From Clostridia bacterium (GTDB lineage Bacteria > Bacillota > Clostridia > Christensenellales > Aristaeellaceae), in NCBI GenBank assembly GCA_017937505.1, contig JAGBDL010000035.1, positions 1 to 55,624 on the forward strand: a DNA stretch of 55,624 nucleotides. Reading direction: 5' to 3'. Position numbers and translations under genes: made by a program. Below the pieces are notes generated by a model. That model saw nothing but the letters and a program-made list of their open reading frames with translations, was not told where the DNA came from and made no database searches. Every line of letters begins with the position of its first letter. Within the stretch, counting starts at the first letter, position 1. This document shows, piece by piece, positions 16,401 to 24,020 of this stretch.

Positions 16401-16432
16401 CCTCCCGTCTCTGACTTGACAGAGGCGGGAGG
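16401..16432 (-). terminator. Terminator of the toxin mRNA
   Basis: A 13-base stem (16401-16413 with 16420-16432, one G-U pair) and a 6-base loop. Read on the minus strand, TCTTTTATTT follows. The -35 of the opposing small RNA promoter lies inside this hairpin. Confidence 0.72.
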
Positions 16433-16444
16433 ATAGCGTACAAT
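16416..16444 (+). promoter_or_regulatory. Promoter of the candidate antitoxin RNA
   Basis: TTGACA (16416-16421), exact 17-bp spacer, TACAAT (16439-16444). The only thing downstream before a terminator is about 95 bases without a gene. Confidence 0.75.
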
Positions 16445-16450
16445 GTAGGC

Positions 16451-16543
16451 AGATAGGGCGCTTCCCTACAGGTGGAGTTCTTCCACAACGGCCTGTTCTA
16501 GGTCAACAAGCCGCCAGCAGGTGCAACTGCGAGGCGGTTTTTC
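16451..16543 (+). ncRNA. Candidate antisense antitoxin RNA
   Basis: About 93 bases between a consensus promoter and an intrinsic terminator (CCGCC 16511-16515 with GGCGG 16533-16537, then TTTTTCTTT). Hairpins include TAGGG/CCCTA (16455-16469) and ACAGG/CCTGT (16468-16496), the latter enclosing TGGA-loop-TCCA. It is fully complementary to the 3' untranslated part of the toxin mRNA and ends right at the toxin stop codon. Its 5' end also resembles the toxin mRNA 5' end in sequence and fold. Confidence 0.66.
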
Positions 16544-16544
16544 T

Positions 16545-16634
16545 TTATCGCTTGAGTGTTAAGGTCAGCGCACATGCGCCGACAATCAAGCCCGCGACGG
16601 AAAGAAGAACACCGAGAAGCTCAACATTCGTCAT
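16545..16634 (-). CDS. Small hydrophobic peptide, candidate type I toxin
   Basis: A 29-residue peptide, MTNVELLGVLLSVAGLIVGA then CALTLTLKR. It has one membrane segment, an acidic residue near the front and a basic end. This pattern matches the small holin-like toxins of Firmicutes (Hol_Tox, TxpA/BsrG type). GGAGGTGAG sits directly before the ATG. The mRNA has a promoter (TTGCCT-17 bp-TATGCT) about 165 bases upstream, a long structured leader, and a terminator beyond the antisense RNA. Within the leader, GGAAATGTAA pairs with TTACATTTCC (16645-16683) just ahead of the ribosome site. It is too short for ordinary gene calling; the assignment rests on composition, start signal and locus layout. 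Confidence 0.66.
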   Translation of the reverse strand: MTNVELLGVLLSVAGLIVGACALTLTLKR

Positions 16635-16797
16635 CTCACCTCCGGGAAATGTAATAGTCGCGCACGCGCTCCTTTACATTTCCAGCGCTCCGCCTGCCTG
16701 TATCCGCCACAGGCGGCGGCAGGCTCCGGCTCCTCCTCCGCTTCTGTACGCCGTTGCGGAGGAAACCACCCGTAGAAACCTATCTGCCTACGCCGAC

Positions 16798-16826
16798 AGC
16801 ATATCACAAGCATAGCAGAAAGGCAA
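16798..16826 (-). promoter_or_regulatory. Promoter of the toxin mRNA
   Basis: On the minus strand TTGCCT (16821-16826), 17-bp spacer, TATGCT (16798-16803). Transcription would start near 16791 with GTAGGCAGATAGG, the same 13 bases that follow the -10 of the opposing small RNA (16445-16457). Confidence 0.62.
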
Positions 16827-16858
16827 GCAGTGATTCTGCATGAAGGCCTGAGCCAACC

Positions 16859-16894
16859 AAAAGGGAACGTTCCAGCACGGAACGTTCCTTTTTT
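16859..16894. terminator. Terminator of the ABC exporter operon
   Basis: A long stem built from two GGAACGTTCC-containing arms (16859-16873 and 16879-16894) with four A on one side and six T on the other. It lies just beyond the stop of the second exporter gene. Confidence 0.8.
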
Positions 16895-16903
16895 GATATT
16901 CGT

Positions 16904-18820
16904 TTACGCGTTCTCCTCGAAGTCGCCGGTGTAGAGCTGGTAGTACTTGCCATGCTGCGCGATGAGCTCGTCGTGCGTGCCGCGCTCGATGATGCGGCCC
17001 TGCTCGAGCACCATGATGCAGTCGCTGTTCTTGACGGTGGAGAGCCTGTGCGCGATGACGAACGTCGTGCGTCCCTTCATCAGGCTGTCCATGCCCGCCT
17101 GCACCAGCGCCTCCGTGCGGGTATCGATAGAGGACGTCGCCTCGTCGAGGATCAGCACCGGCGGGTCGGCGACCGCCGCGCGGGCGATGGCCAGCAGCTG
17201 GCGCTGACCCTGGGAGAGGTTCGCACCGTCGCCGGTGAGCATGGTATTGTAGCCCTCCGGCAGGCGGGAGATGAAGCCGTGCGCGTTGGCCAGCTTCGCT
17301 GCGGCGATGCACTCCTCGTCCGTCGCGTCCAGGCGGCCGTAGCGGATGTTCTCCATGACCGTGCCGGTGAACAGGTGCGTCTCCTGCAGCACGATGCCCA
17401 GGGAGCGGCGCAGGTCGTCCTTTTTGATCTTGGTGATGTTGATGCCGTCGTAGCGGATCTTGCCGTCCTGAATGTCGTAGAAGCGGTTGATCAGGTTGGT
17501 GATGGTCGTCTTGCCCGCGCCGGTGGAGCCGACAAAGGCGATCTTCTGGCCCGGCGTGGCGTAGAGCCGGATGTCGTGCAGCACCATCTTGTCGTCCGTG
17601 TAGCCAAAGTCCACGCCGTCCATGACGATGTCGCCCTTCAGCTCGACGTAGTCCGTCTTGCCCGTCGCCTGATGCGTGTGCTTCCACGCCCACAGGCCCG
17701 TGCGCTCGCTGCACTCGGTCAGCGTGCCGTCCTCGGCGCGCTTCGCGTTGACGAGGGTGACGTAGCCGTCGTCCACCTCCGGCTCCTCATCGAGCAGCTC
17801 GAACACGCGCTCCGCGCCGGCCAGCGCCATGACGACGGAGTTCGCCTGCTGGGAGACCTGGTTGATCGGCTGGTTGAAGCTCTTGTTGAGCGTGAGGAAG
17901 GAGACCAGCGTGCCGATGGTCAGGCCCAGATAGCCGCCCGTCGCCAGCAGGCCGCCGGCGATGGCGCACAGCACATAGCTCAGGTTGCCGATGGCGATGT
18001 TCACCGGCATGATCGTCATGGAGATGCGCTGGGCGTTGTAGGCGCTCGAGCGCAGGCTCTCGTTGAGCGCGCTGAATTCCTCGATCGCCTTGTCCTCGTG
18101 GCAGAAGACCTTGACGACCTTCTGGCCGTCCATCATCTCCTCGATGTAGCCGTTCACCCTGCCCAGATCCTGCTGCTGCTTCACGAAGAAGCCGCCAGAC
18201 TGCTTCATGCGGCCCATGGAGATGCGCAGCATCAGCGCGACCATCGTCAGCGTGATCAGCGTGAGCGGCACGTTCAGGAAGATCATGGAGGCCAGCACGC
18301 TGACGATCGTCACCACGCTGGAAATCAGCTGCGTCAGGGACTGGGAGATCATCTGGCGCAGGGTGTCGATGTCGTTGGTGTACACGCTCATGATGTCGCC
18401 GTGGGCGTGCGTGTCAAAGTACTTGACCGGCAGGCGCTCCATCTTCTCATAGAGCTTGAGGCGCAGGTTCTTGAGCGTGCCCTGGGTGACGAAGATCATC
18501 AGGTAGTTCTGCAGCCAGGAGGCAAACGCGCCCAGCGCGTACATCGCCGCCACGCCGGCGATCGCTTTGGCCAGCGGGGAAAAGTCCGGGTTCTCCTGTC
18601 CGGTCATGGGCAGGATGTAATCGTCAATCAGCGTCTGCGTGAACAGTGTGCCGCGCACGGTGGCCAGCGCGCTGACCACGATGCACACAAGCACCAGCAG
18701 GTAGTGAAACTTGTAGCGGCGCATGACCTCGGACAGGATGCGCTTCATCGTCCTGCCGGGGTTCTTCGCGCCGGGGCCCTTGCCCATCGGGCCGCGCGGG
18801 CCGTGTGGTCCCCTCATCAT
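16904..18820 (-). CDS. ABC exporter half-transporter with canonical ATPase site
   Basis: A 638-residue half transporter: six membrane segments in the first 330 residues and an ATPase domain after that. Walker A (GSTGAGKTT) lies near residue 429, the signature LSQGQRQ near 534, and the Walker B LILDEATSSID with the catalytic glutamate intact. A glycine- and proline-rich start (MMRGPHGPRGPMGKGPGAKN) precedes the membrane part. It overlaps the upstream exporter gene by 4 bases, so the two probably form a heterodimeric multidrug or peptide exporter. The substrate is not shown by sequence. A terminator follows. Confidence 0.92.
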   Translation of the reverse strand: MMRGPHGPRGPMGKGPGAKNPGRTMKRILSEVMRRYKFHYLLVLVCIVVSALATVRGTLFTQTLIDDYILPMTGQENPDFSPLAKAIAGVAAMYALGAFASWLQNYLMIFVTQGTLKNLRLKLYEKMERLPVKYFDTHAHGDIMSVYTNDIDTLRQMISQSLTQLISSVVTIVSVLASMIFLNVPLTLITLTMVALMLRISMGRMKQSGGFFVKQQQDLGRVNGYIEEMMDGQKVVKVFCHEDKAIEEFSALNESLRSSAYNAQRISMTIMPVNIAIGNLSYVLCAIAGGLLATGGYLGLTIGTLVSFLTLNKSFNQPINQVSQQANSVVMALAGAERVFELLDEEPEVDDGYVTLVNAKRAEDGTLTECSERTGLWAWKHTHQATGKTDYVELKGDIVMDGVDFGYTDDKMVLHDIRLYATPGQKIAFVGSTGAGKTTITNLINRFYDIQDGKIRYDGINITKIKKDDLRRSLGIVLQETHLFTGTVMENIRYGRLDATDEECIAAAKLANAHGFISRLPEGYNTMLTGDGANLSQGQRQLLAIARAAVADPPVLILDEATSSIDTRTEALVQAGMDSLMKGRTTFVIAHRLSTVKNSDCIMVLEQGRIIERGTHDELIAQHGKYYQLYTGDFEENA

Positions 18821-20631
18821 GCGCGCGCACCTCCCTTCGCCTGGCGGCTGTCGCGCCGGGCCGCCTCGTCAAAGTCGCCGCTGCCGGCCTGCGCCTGGCT
18901 GTAGTAGACCTCCTGATAGATCGGGCAGGTTTTAAGCAGGTTTTCGGGCGTGTCAAACGCCGCCACGCGGCCCTCGTCCATCACCAGCACGCGGTCGGCG
19001 TCCTCCACGGACGCGATGCGCTGGGCGATGATGAGCTTGGTCGTGCCGGGGATATGCGTGCGCAGGGCCGCGCGGATCTTCGCGTCCGTCGCGGTATCCA
19101 CGGCGCTGGTGGAGTCGTCCAGGATGAGCACCTTGGGCTTCCCCAGCAGCGCGCGGGCGATGCACAGGCGCTGCTTCTGGCCGCCGGAGACGTTCGTGCC
19201 GCCGCGCTCGATGCGGGTGTTGTAGCCGTCCGGGAAGCTTTCGATGAATTCGTCCGCGCACGCCAGGCGGCAGGCCTCGCGGCATTCCTCCTCGGTGGCG
19301 CTTTCATCGCCCCAGCGCAGGTTGTCCAGGATCGTGCCGGAGAAGAGCACATTCTTCTGCAGCACGACGGAGACCTCGCTGCGCAGCGTGTCCAGATCGT
19401 AGCGGCGCACGTCCACGCCGCCGACCTTTACGCTGCCGCTGTCCACGTCGTACAGGCGGGAGATGAGGTTGACGAGGCTCGATTTGCTGGAGCCCGTGCC
19501 GCCGATGACGCCGATGGTCTCGCCGGAGCGGATGTGCAGGCTGACGTCCGAGAGCACCGGCGTGCCGCCGCCCTGCGCGCTTTTGCGGTAGGAGAAGGCC
19601 ACGTTTTCAAAGTCGATGGATCCGTCCGCCACCGTCTTCACGGCGTTCTCCGGGGAGACGATGTCCGCCTGCTCGCAAAGCACCTCCTCGATGCGCTGCG
19701 CGGCGGCGACGGACTGGCTGAGCATGACGAAGATCATGGAGATCATCATCAGGCTCATGAGGATGTTCATGATGTAGGAGAGCAGGCTGGTCAGCTGGCC
19801 GGTGGTCAGGCCCGTGCCGCCCACGATCATCTTTGCGCCGAACCAGCTGATGAGCAGGATGCAGGCATACACGCAGCCCATCATGATCGGCATGTTCAGG
19901 GAGATGATCTTCTCCGCGGAGACGGAGTTGCTGTACAGGTCCTCCGCCGCGCGCCTGAACTTGCTGTTTTCATACTTCTCGCGCACGAATGCCTTCACCA
20001 CGCGGATGGCGCCGACGTTCTCCTTGATCGCGCCGTTGACCACGTCGTACTTCCTGAACATCTGCCTGAAGTAGCGCATGGACATGGGGATGAGGATGAA
20101 CAGCGCCGCGCCCAGCACCAGCATCACGCACAGGAAGACCATCGACAGCCTGGCGTTGATGGACAGAGCCATCACCAGTGCGACGATGAGCGTCACCGGC
20201 GCGCGCGTGCACACCATCAGGATCATCTGGAAGGCGTTCTGCACGTTGGTCACGTCTGTGGTCAGGCGCGTGACCAGGCCGGCGGTGGAGAATTTATCGA
20301 TATTGGAAAAGGAAAAGCGCTGGATGTTTTCAAACATCGCCTGGCGCAGGTTGCAGGCGAAGCCCGTGCTCGCCCGCGCGCTGAACTGGTTGGCCTTCAC
20401 GCCAAAGCACATGGCCAGCAGCGCCATGGCGGCCATCAGCAGGCCCGTTTGGACGACGTGGCCCATGTTGCCCGCGGCGATGCCGTCGTCGATGATCGAT
20501 GCGGTCATGTACGGGATCAGGATCTCCAGGATCACGCAGCCGATGGTGCACAGTGGGGAGAGCAGCGCGTCGCGCCTGTACTGCCCGATGTGCCCGGCCA
20601 GGCGCTTTCCTGTGGCCAGTTTATCATTCAT
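18817..20631 (-). CDS. ABC exporter half-transporter with degenerate ATPase site
   Basis: A 604-residue half transporter with an N-terminal six-helix membrane domain and C-terminal ATPase. Walker A is GGTGSSKSS, with serine where glycine is usual. The signature is NVSGGQKQR and Walker B is LILDDSTSAVD, with aspartate replacing the catalytic glutamate. That change marks the degenerate-site subunit of heterodimeric exporters, which fits the canonical partner encoded downstream. AAGGAGG 11 bases before 20631 decides the start; an in-frame ATG at 20670 would lie inside the preceding MarR gene. The MarR stop is 22 bases upstream. Confidence 0.92.
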   Translation of the reverse strand: MNDKLATGKRLAGHIGQYRRDALLSPLCTIGCVILEILIPYMTASIIDDGIAAGNMGHVVQTGLLMAAMALLAMCFGVKANQFSARASTGFACNLRQAMFENIQRFSFSNIDKFSTAGLVTRLTTDVTNVQNAFQMILMVCTRAPVTLIVALVMALSINARLSMVFLCVMLVLGAALFILIPMSMRYFRQMFRKYDVVNGAIKENVGAIRVVKAFVREKYENSKFRRAAEDLYSNSVSAEKIISLNMPIMMGCVYACILLISWFGAKMIVGGTGLTTGQLTSLLSYIMNILMSLMMISMIFVMLSQSVAAAQRIEEVLCEQADIVSPENAVKTVADGSIDFENVAFSYRKSAQGGGTPVLSDVSLHIRSGETIGVIGGTGSSKSSLVNLISRLYDVDSGSVKVGGVDVRRYDLDTLRSEVSVVLQKNVLFSGTILDNLRWGDESATEEECREACRLACADEFIESFPDGYNTRIERGGTNVSGGQKQRLCIARALLGKPKVLILDDSTSAVDTATDAKIRAALRTHIPGTTKLIIAQRIASVEDADRVLVMDEGRVAAFDTPENLLKTCPIYQEVYYSQAQAGSGDFDEAARRDSRQAKGGARA

Positions 20632-20653
20632 GTCGGAAAATTCCTCCTTGGGT

Positions 20654-21118
20654 TCAGTCTTCAGGTTCATCTTCTTCGTCCATGCAGGGCGGAGGTGGGG
20701 GCGGAAGGACGTCGTTCATGCGCCTCATCAGGCGCACAAATTCCCTCGCATCCTTCTCGCCCAGCTGAGAAAGGGCATTGCTGATGTTCTTGAGGGCGGC
20801 CTGCTTCTTTCTATGGCATATGGCCAACCCCTTCGTCGTCAGGGTCACCTGCACGCGCCGCTTGTCCTGCGCGTCCGTGCTGCGCACGATCAGCGCCTTT
20901 TTATCCAGCGCGCCCAGCACTGCAGCGATGCGGGAGGTCGTCATATGCAGCATGCGGCTGATCTCGCCGGCGGTCAGCGCCCGGTTCTCCATGGCAAGCA
21001 GACGCAGCACGGCCATCTCGCCGCGCATCGCCGCGCTGATCTCCTCATGTGGCATGCCATGCTTTCTGCGGTCGAAGATTTCCATGATCTCCTCGGCCAG
21101 GTTTACATATGTATCCAA
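20654..21118 (-). CDS. MarR family regulator of the ABC exporter
   Basis: A 154-residue winged-helix regulator. The DNA-binding part includes LTAGEISRMLHMTTSRIAAV and the wing DAQDKRRVQVTLTTKG. The C-terminus is unusual, with six consecutive prolines and an acidic tail (PPPPPPCMDEEDEPED). The start is TTG at 21118, favoured by AAAGGAGGTAACCC immediately before it; no ATG is nearby. It is first in an operon with two ABC exporter genes. This is the standard layout of a MarR repressor that releases its exporter when the exported compound binds. A perfect consensus promoter lies upstream. Confidence 0.88.
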   Translation of the reverse strand: MDTYVNLAEEIMEIFDRRKHGMPHEEISAAMRGEMAVLRLLAMENRALTAGEISRMLHMTTSRIAAVLGALDKKALIVRSTDAQDKRRVQVTLTTKGLAICHRKKQAALKNISNALSQLGEKDAREFVRLMRRMNDVLPPPPPPCMDEEDEPED

Positions 21119-21167
21119 GGGTTACCTCCTTTGATCCTTCCGTGTTCTTTGCTAACACTGTGAGTGA

Positions 21168-21196
21168 ATTATAGTCCGATGGGCATCTCCTGTCAA
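21168..21196 (-). promoter_or_regulatory. Consensus promoter of the MarR-ABC operon
   Basis: On the minus strand TTGACA (21191-21196), 17-bp spacer, TATAAT (21168-21173). Both hexamers are perfect. The bases just downstream (CACAGTGTTAGC) may include the MarR operator, but no clean palindrome is seen. Confidence 0.8.
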
Positions 21197-21250
21197 CGGC
21201 GTTCACCAAATGTTCACAATCGGTCAAATTTGCGCTGAAAGGCGGGAGGG

Positions 21251-21279
21251 TTGACAGGCATAAGGGTTCGTGCTATGAT
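21251..21279 (+). promoter_or_regulatory. Promoter of the ABC-F gene
   Basis: TTGACA (21251-21256), 17-bp spacer, TATGAT (21274-21279). It starts a leader of about 210 bases. Confidence 0.8.
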
Positions 21280-21314
21280 AGGCGAAGATTTGACAGTGGG
21301 GTGAAGGCTGAACC

Positions 21315-21326
21315 ATGCGCATCTGA
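21315..21326 (+). CDS. Candidate leader peptide MRI
   Basis: ATG CGC ATC TGA follows GTGGGGTGAAGG by a few bases, about 30 bases into the ABC-F leader transcript. Very short leader peptides beginning MRL or MRI stall drug-bound ribosomes in known antibiotic resistance leaders. With only three codons, the call rests on its position ahead of the attenuator. Confidence 0.4.
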   Translation: MRI

Positions 21327-21419
21327 TTTCGTCTTTTGTGAAACACGGCTTCCGGCTGCGAGCGCAGGCGGTCTGTTTTGCTGTGCCACGGGATGAAATC
21401 GCGCATCGTCTGTCTGCCC

Positions 21420-21482
21420 GTCCGTCCTCGGGGAGAGTGTTTGCGTTCCGTCTCTGGCAGCAGCCGGAGGCGGACTTTTTTT
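21420..21482 (+). promoter_or_regulatory. Transcription attenuator ahead of the ABC-F gene
   Basis: CCGTCTCTGG (21448-21457) pairs with CCGGAGGCGG (21464-21473), all ten positions pairing with two G-U, and seven T follow (21476-21482): an intrinsic terminator 15 bases before the start codon. The 12 bases at 21420-21431 can instead pair with 21464-21475 (11 of 12), forming an antiterminator that takes the same 3' arm. Confidence 0.7.
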
Positions 21483-21497
21483 ATCAGGGAGTATTGC

Positions 21498-23033
21498 ATG
21501 CTGACCGTACAAAATCTCACGCTCACCCACAAAAAGGACCTGGTGAGCCTCATCGAAGACCTCTCCTTTGCCGTCCATCCCGGCGAGCGCCTGGCGCTCA
21601 TCGGCGAGGAGGGCAACGGAAAATCCTCGCTGCTGCGCGCGATCCTCGGCGATCCCTCCCTTGACGCATACCTCGACGTGCGCGGCAGGATCGTCAACAC
21701 CTTCCGCACCGGCTATCTGCCGCAGGAGCTGCCCGAAGGGGCGCGCAGCCTCAGCGCATACGAGTATTTCTGCGAAAATGACCGCTTCTGCGACCAGACG
21801 CCCAGGCAGCTGGGCGGGCTGGCCGCCCGGCTGCGTTTGAAGCAGGACGTGTTTTACAGCGAACAGCGCATGGCCTCCTTCTCCGGCGGCGAGCGCGTGA
21901 AGCTGCAGCTGGCGCGGCTGCTCATGGACGAACCGGAGCTTCTGCTGCTGGACGAGCCGAGCAACGACCTGGACGGGGAGACCGTGCGCTTTTTGACGGA
22001 CTTCCTGTGCACTTGCGGCCTGGCGGTGCTCTTCGTCTCCCACGACGAGACGCTGCTTGATCGGGCGGCCACGGGCGTGGTGCTCATCGAGCGGCTGCGC
22101 CGGCGGCAGCTGCCGCGCGTAAGCGTATGCCGGCAGGGCTACGAAGCATTCGTCAAAACCCGCGCGGACCTCTTCGCCCATCAGGCGCAGGTGGCGCGCA
22201 AGGAGCGCGAGGAGCTTGATCAGAAGATGCGCAGGTTTGAGCAGATCCGCGCCCGCGTGGAGCACGAGCAGAACGCCGTCTCCCGCCGGTATCCCGGCAC
22301 GGCGCGCCTGCTCAAGAAGAAGATGCACACCGTGCTGTCCATGGGCAGGCGCTTTGAGCGCGAGGCGCAGGAGATGACCGCCATGCCCGAGAGCGAGGAG
22401 GCCATCTTCTCAAAACTGACCTGTGTGCCGCTGCCGCCGGGCAAGACGGTGCTCGATCTGCACCTTGAATCGCTCTGCGTCGGGGACAGGACGCTCGCCA
22501 GAGATGTCCACATGTGCGTGCGCGCTGTGGAAAAGGTGTGCATCACCGGGCGCAACGGCGTGGGCAAGTCCACGCTGCTGCGCCACATCCGCGATCAGCT
22601 CGCCGCGCGGGCGGACCTGGCCGTCTTCTATATGCCGCAGGACCCGGGCGATCTGCTGGACATGGAGAAGACGCCGCTTGAGATGCTGCAAAGGACGGGC
22701 GACAGGGAGGAGCAGGTGAAAAACGCCGTCGCGCTGGGCTCCATGAATTTCACCGTCGAGGAGATGAACCACCCCTGCCGCGGCCTTTCCGGCGGGCAGA
22801 AGGCCAAGCTCATGTTCCTGATGATGGCATTTTCCGGCGCGAACGTGCTGCTGCTGGACGAGCCGACCCGCAACCTCTCGCCGCTCTCCGGCCCGGTGGT
22901 GCGCGCGCTGTTTGCGGCGTATCCCGGCTGCATCATCGCCGTCTCTCACGACGCACGCTTCATGGAGCAGGTGTGCACGCGCGAGGAGCGCCTGACGGAA
23001 AATGGGTTTGCGGCAGAAAAAGCTGACGAATAA
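21498..23033 (+). CDS. ABC-F family ATPase, ribosomal protection type candidate
   Basis: A 511-residue protein with two ATPase domains in one chain and no membrane segments, as in ABC-F proteins that act on the ribosome. Walker A sites are GEEGNGKSS and GRNGVGKST; signatures are SFSGGERVKLQ and GLSGGQKAKLM; Walker B sites are LLLLDEPSNDLD and LLLDEPTRNLSPLSG. A charged linker (EREELDQKMRRFEQIRARVE) joins the halves. The LDEPTRNLSPLSG form is seen in clostridial ABC-F groups. The start at 21498 follows CAGGGAG and lies beyond the attenuator; an in-frame ATG at 21392 would read through it. The attenuated leader suggests drug-inducible antibiotic resistance. Confidence 0.88.
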   Translation: MLTVQNLTLTHKKDLVSLIEDLSFAVHPGERLALIGEEGNGKSSLLRAILGDPSLDAYLDVRGRIVNTFRTGYLPQELPEGARSLSAYEYFCENDRFCDQTPRQLGGLAARLRLKQDVFYSEQRMASFSGGERVKLQLARLLMDEPELLLLDEPSNDLDGETVRFLTDFLCTCGLAVLFVSHDETLLDRAATGVVLIERLRRRQLPRVSVCRQGYEAFVKTRADLFAHQAQVARKEREELDQKMRRFEQIRARVEHEQNAVSRRYPGTARLLKKKMHTVLSMGRRFEREAQEMTAMPESEEAIFSKLTCVPLPPGKTVLDLHLESLCVGDRTLARDVHMCVRAVEKVCITGRNGVGKSTLLRHIRDQLAARADLAVFYMPQDPGDLLDMEKTPLEMLQRTGDREEQVKNAVALGSMNFTVEEMNHPCRGLSGGQKAKLMFLMMAFSGANVLLLDEPTRNLSPLSGPVVRALFAAYPGCIIAVSHDARFMEQVCTREERLTENGFAAEKADE

Positions 23034-23222
23034 CGTCGGTTTGTGGTGAATACAGCCCGTTTTTTACCTGAATTGTCTACATAAATGGTGCGCTTGTGGG
23101 TTGAAAGAGGAGGAAAAGATTGACAAGTGGAAAAAAATGGATAAAATGGAAGTGACTGATGAATTCCGACAGAACACACGCATATATGATGATGGAATCA
23201 GGAAAGGAGCGTTTGCAGCCCT

Positions 23223-24020
23223 ATGAAGGACATTGCAGTGGAATACCTGGGAGGCAGCGGCTTTCTGGTGACGATCGGCGAAACCGGATTTCTCTTTGAC
23301 GCGAGCGAGCACGGCGCGGACAGGCGCATTCTGCCCGGGAAGGAAGCGCTGGCCGCATACCGCAAGCTCTATGTGTTTGTCAGCCATCGCCACGACGACC
23401 ATTTTTCCGAATCGATTTACGATCTGTGCGGCGAGGACGCCGTGTACATCGTGGGCTTTGACGTGCCGCAGCCGTATCGCGGCGTGCGCATGAAGCCGGG
23501 CGAGACGCAGGGCTTTGGCAGCGTGGAGGTCACGGCGTTCGGCTCCACGGACGAGGGCGTGTCCTTCCTGGTTTCCTATGCGGGCATCCACATCTTCCAT
23601 GCGGGCGACCTCAACCTCTGGCACTGGCGGGACGAATCCTCCATCACCGAGATCGAGGCGGCGGAGAAGGCGTTCTACGACTGCGTGGAGCCGATTCCGC
23701 AGGAGACCATCGACCTGGCGTTCTTCCCGGTCGACCCGCGCCAGGGCAGCATGTACGACGCGGGCGCGGGCTACTTCGTCATGACCGTCAAGCCGCGCAT
23801 CCTGATTCCGATGCACTTCCAGGGCCGCGGGGACGTGGCGATGCGCTTTGCGCTCACGGGCGAGACCAACCACACCAAGATCGTCGCGCTTCAGACGCCG
23901 GGGGAGACCATCGACCTGTCCATCCCCGATACGGACGAGACCGCGCCGGACAGAAAGCTCAAGGCGCTGCTGGCGGACGAGCGCTTCGGACAGGAGGATG
24001 CAGATGAAACGGATTCTTGA
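23223..24020 (+). CDS. MBL fold metallo-hydrolase
   Basis: A 265-residue metallo-beta-lactamase-fold hydrolase. The metal motif HRHDDHF (FVSHRHDDHF) is near residue 60, the later HAGDLNLWHW supplies the next ligands and PMHFQGRGD the last histidine. The size and opening (EYLGGSGFLVTIGETGFLFD) resemble UlaG-like or general MBL hydrolases. AAAGGAG lies 11 bases before the start. It overlaps the next gene by 17 bases, so the two are an operon. Substrate is unknown. The 190 bases before it, back to the ABC-F stop, hold no gene. Confidence 0.85.
   Translation: MKDIAVEYLGGSGFLVTIGETGFLFDASEHGADRRILPGKEALAAYRKLYVFVSHRHDDHFSESIYDLCGEDAVYIVGFDVPQPYRGVRMKPGETQGFGSVEVTAFGSTDEGVSFLVSYAGIHIFHAGDLNLWHWRDESSITEIEAAEKAFYDCVEPIPQETIDLAFFPVDPRQGSMYDAGAGYFVMTVKPRILIPMHFQGRGDVAMRFALTGETNHTKIVALQTPGETIDLSIPDTDETAPDRKLKALLADERFGQEDADETDS

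Noticed and set aside
16952..20784. Two plus-strand frames of about 650 residues each
   Set aside because: They are mirror frames of the ABC exporter genes, which carry complete Walker and signature motifs on the other strand.
21378..21497. N-terminal extension of the ABC-F protein from ATG 21378 or 21392
   Set aside because: It would translate through the intrinsic terminator. CAGGGAG before 21498 and the family start MLTVQNLTL favour the shorter form.
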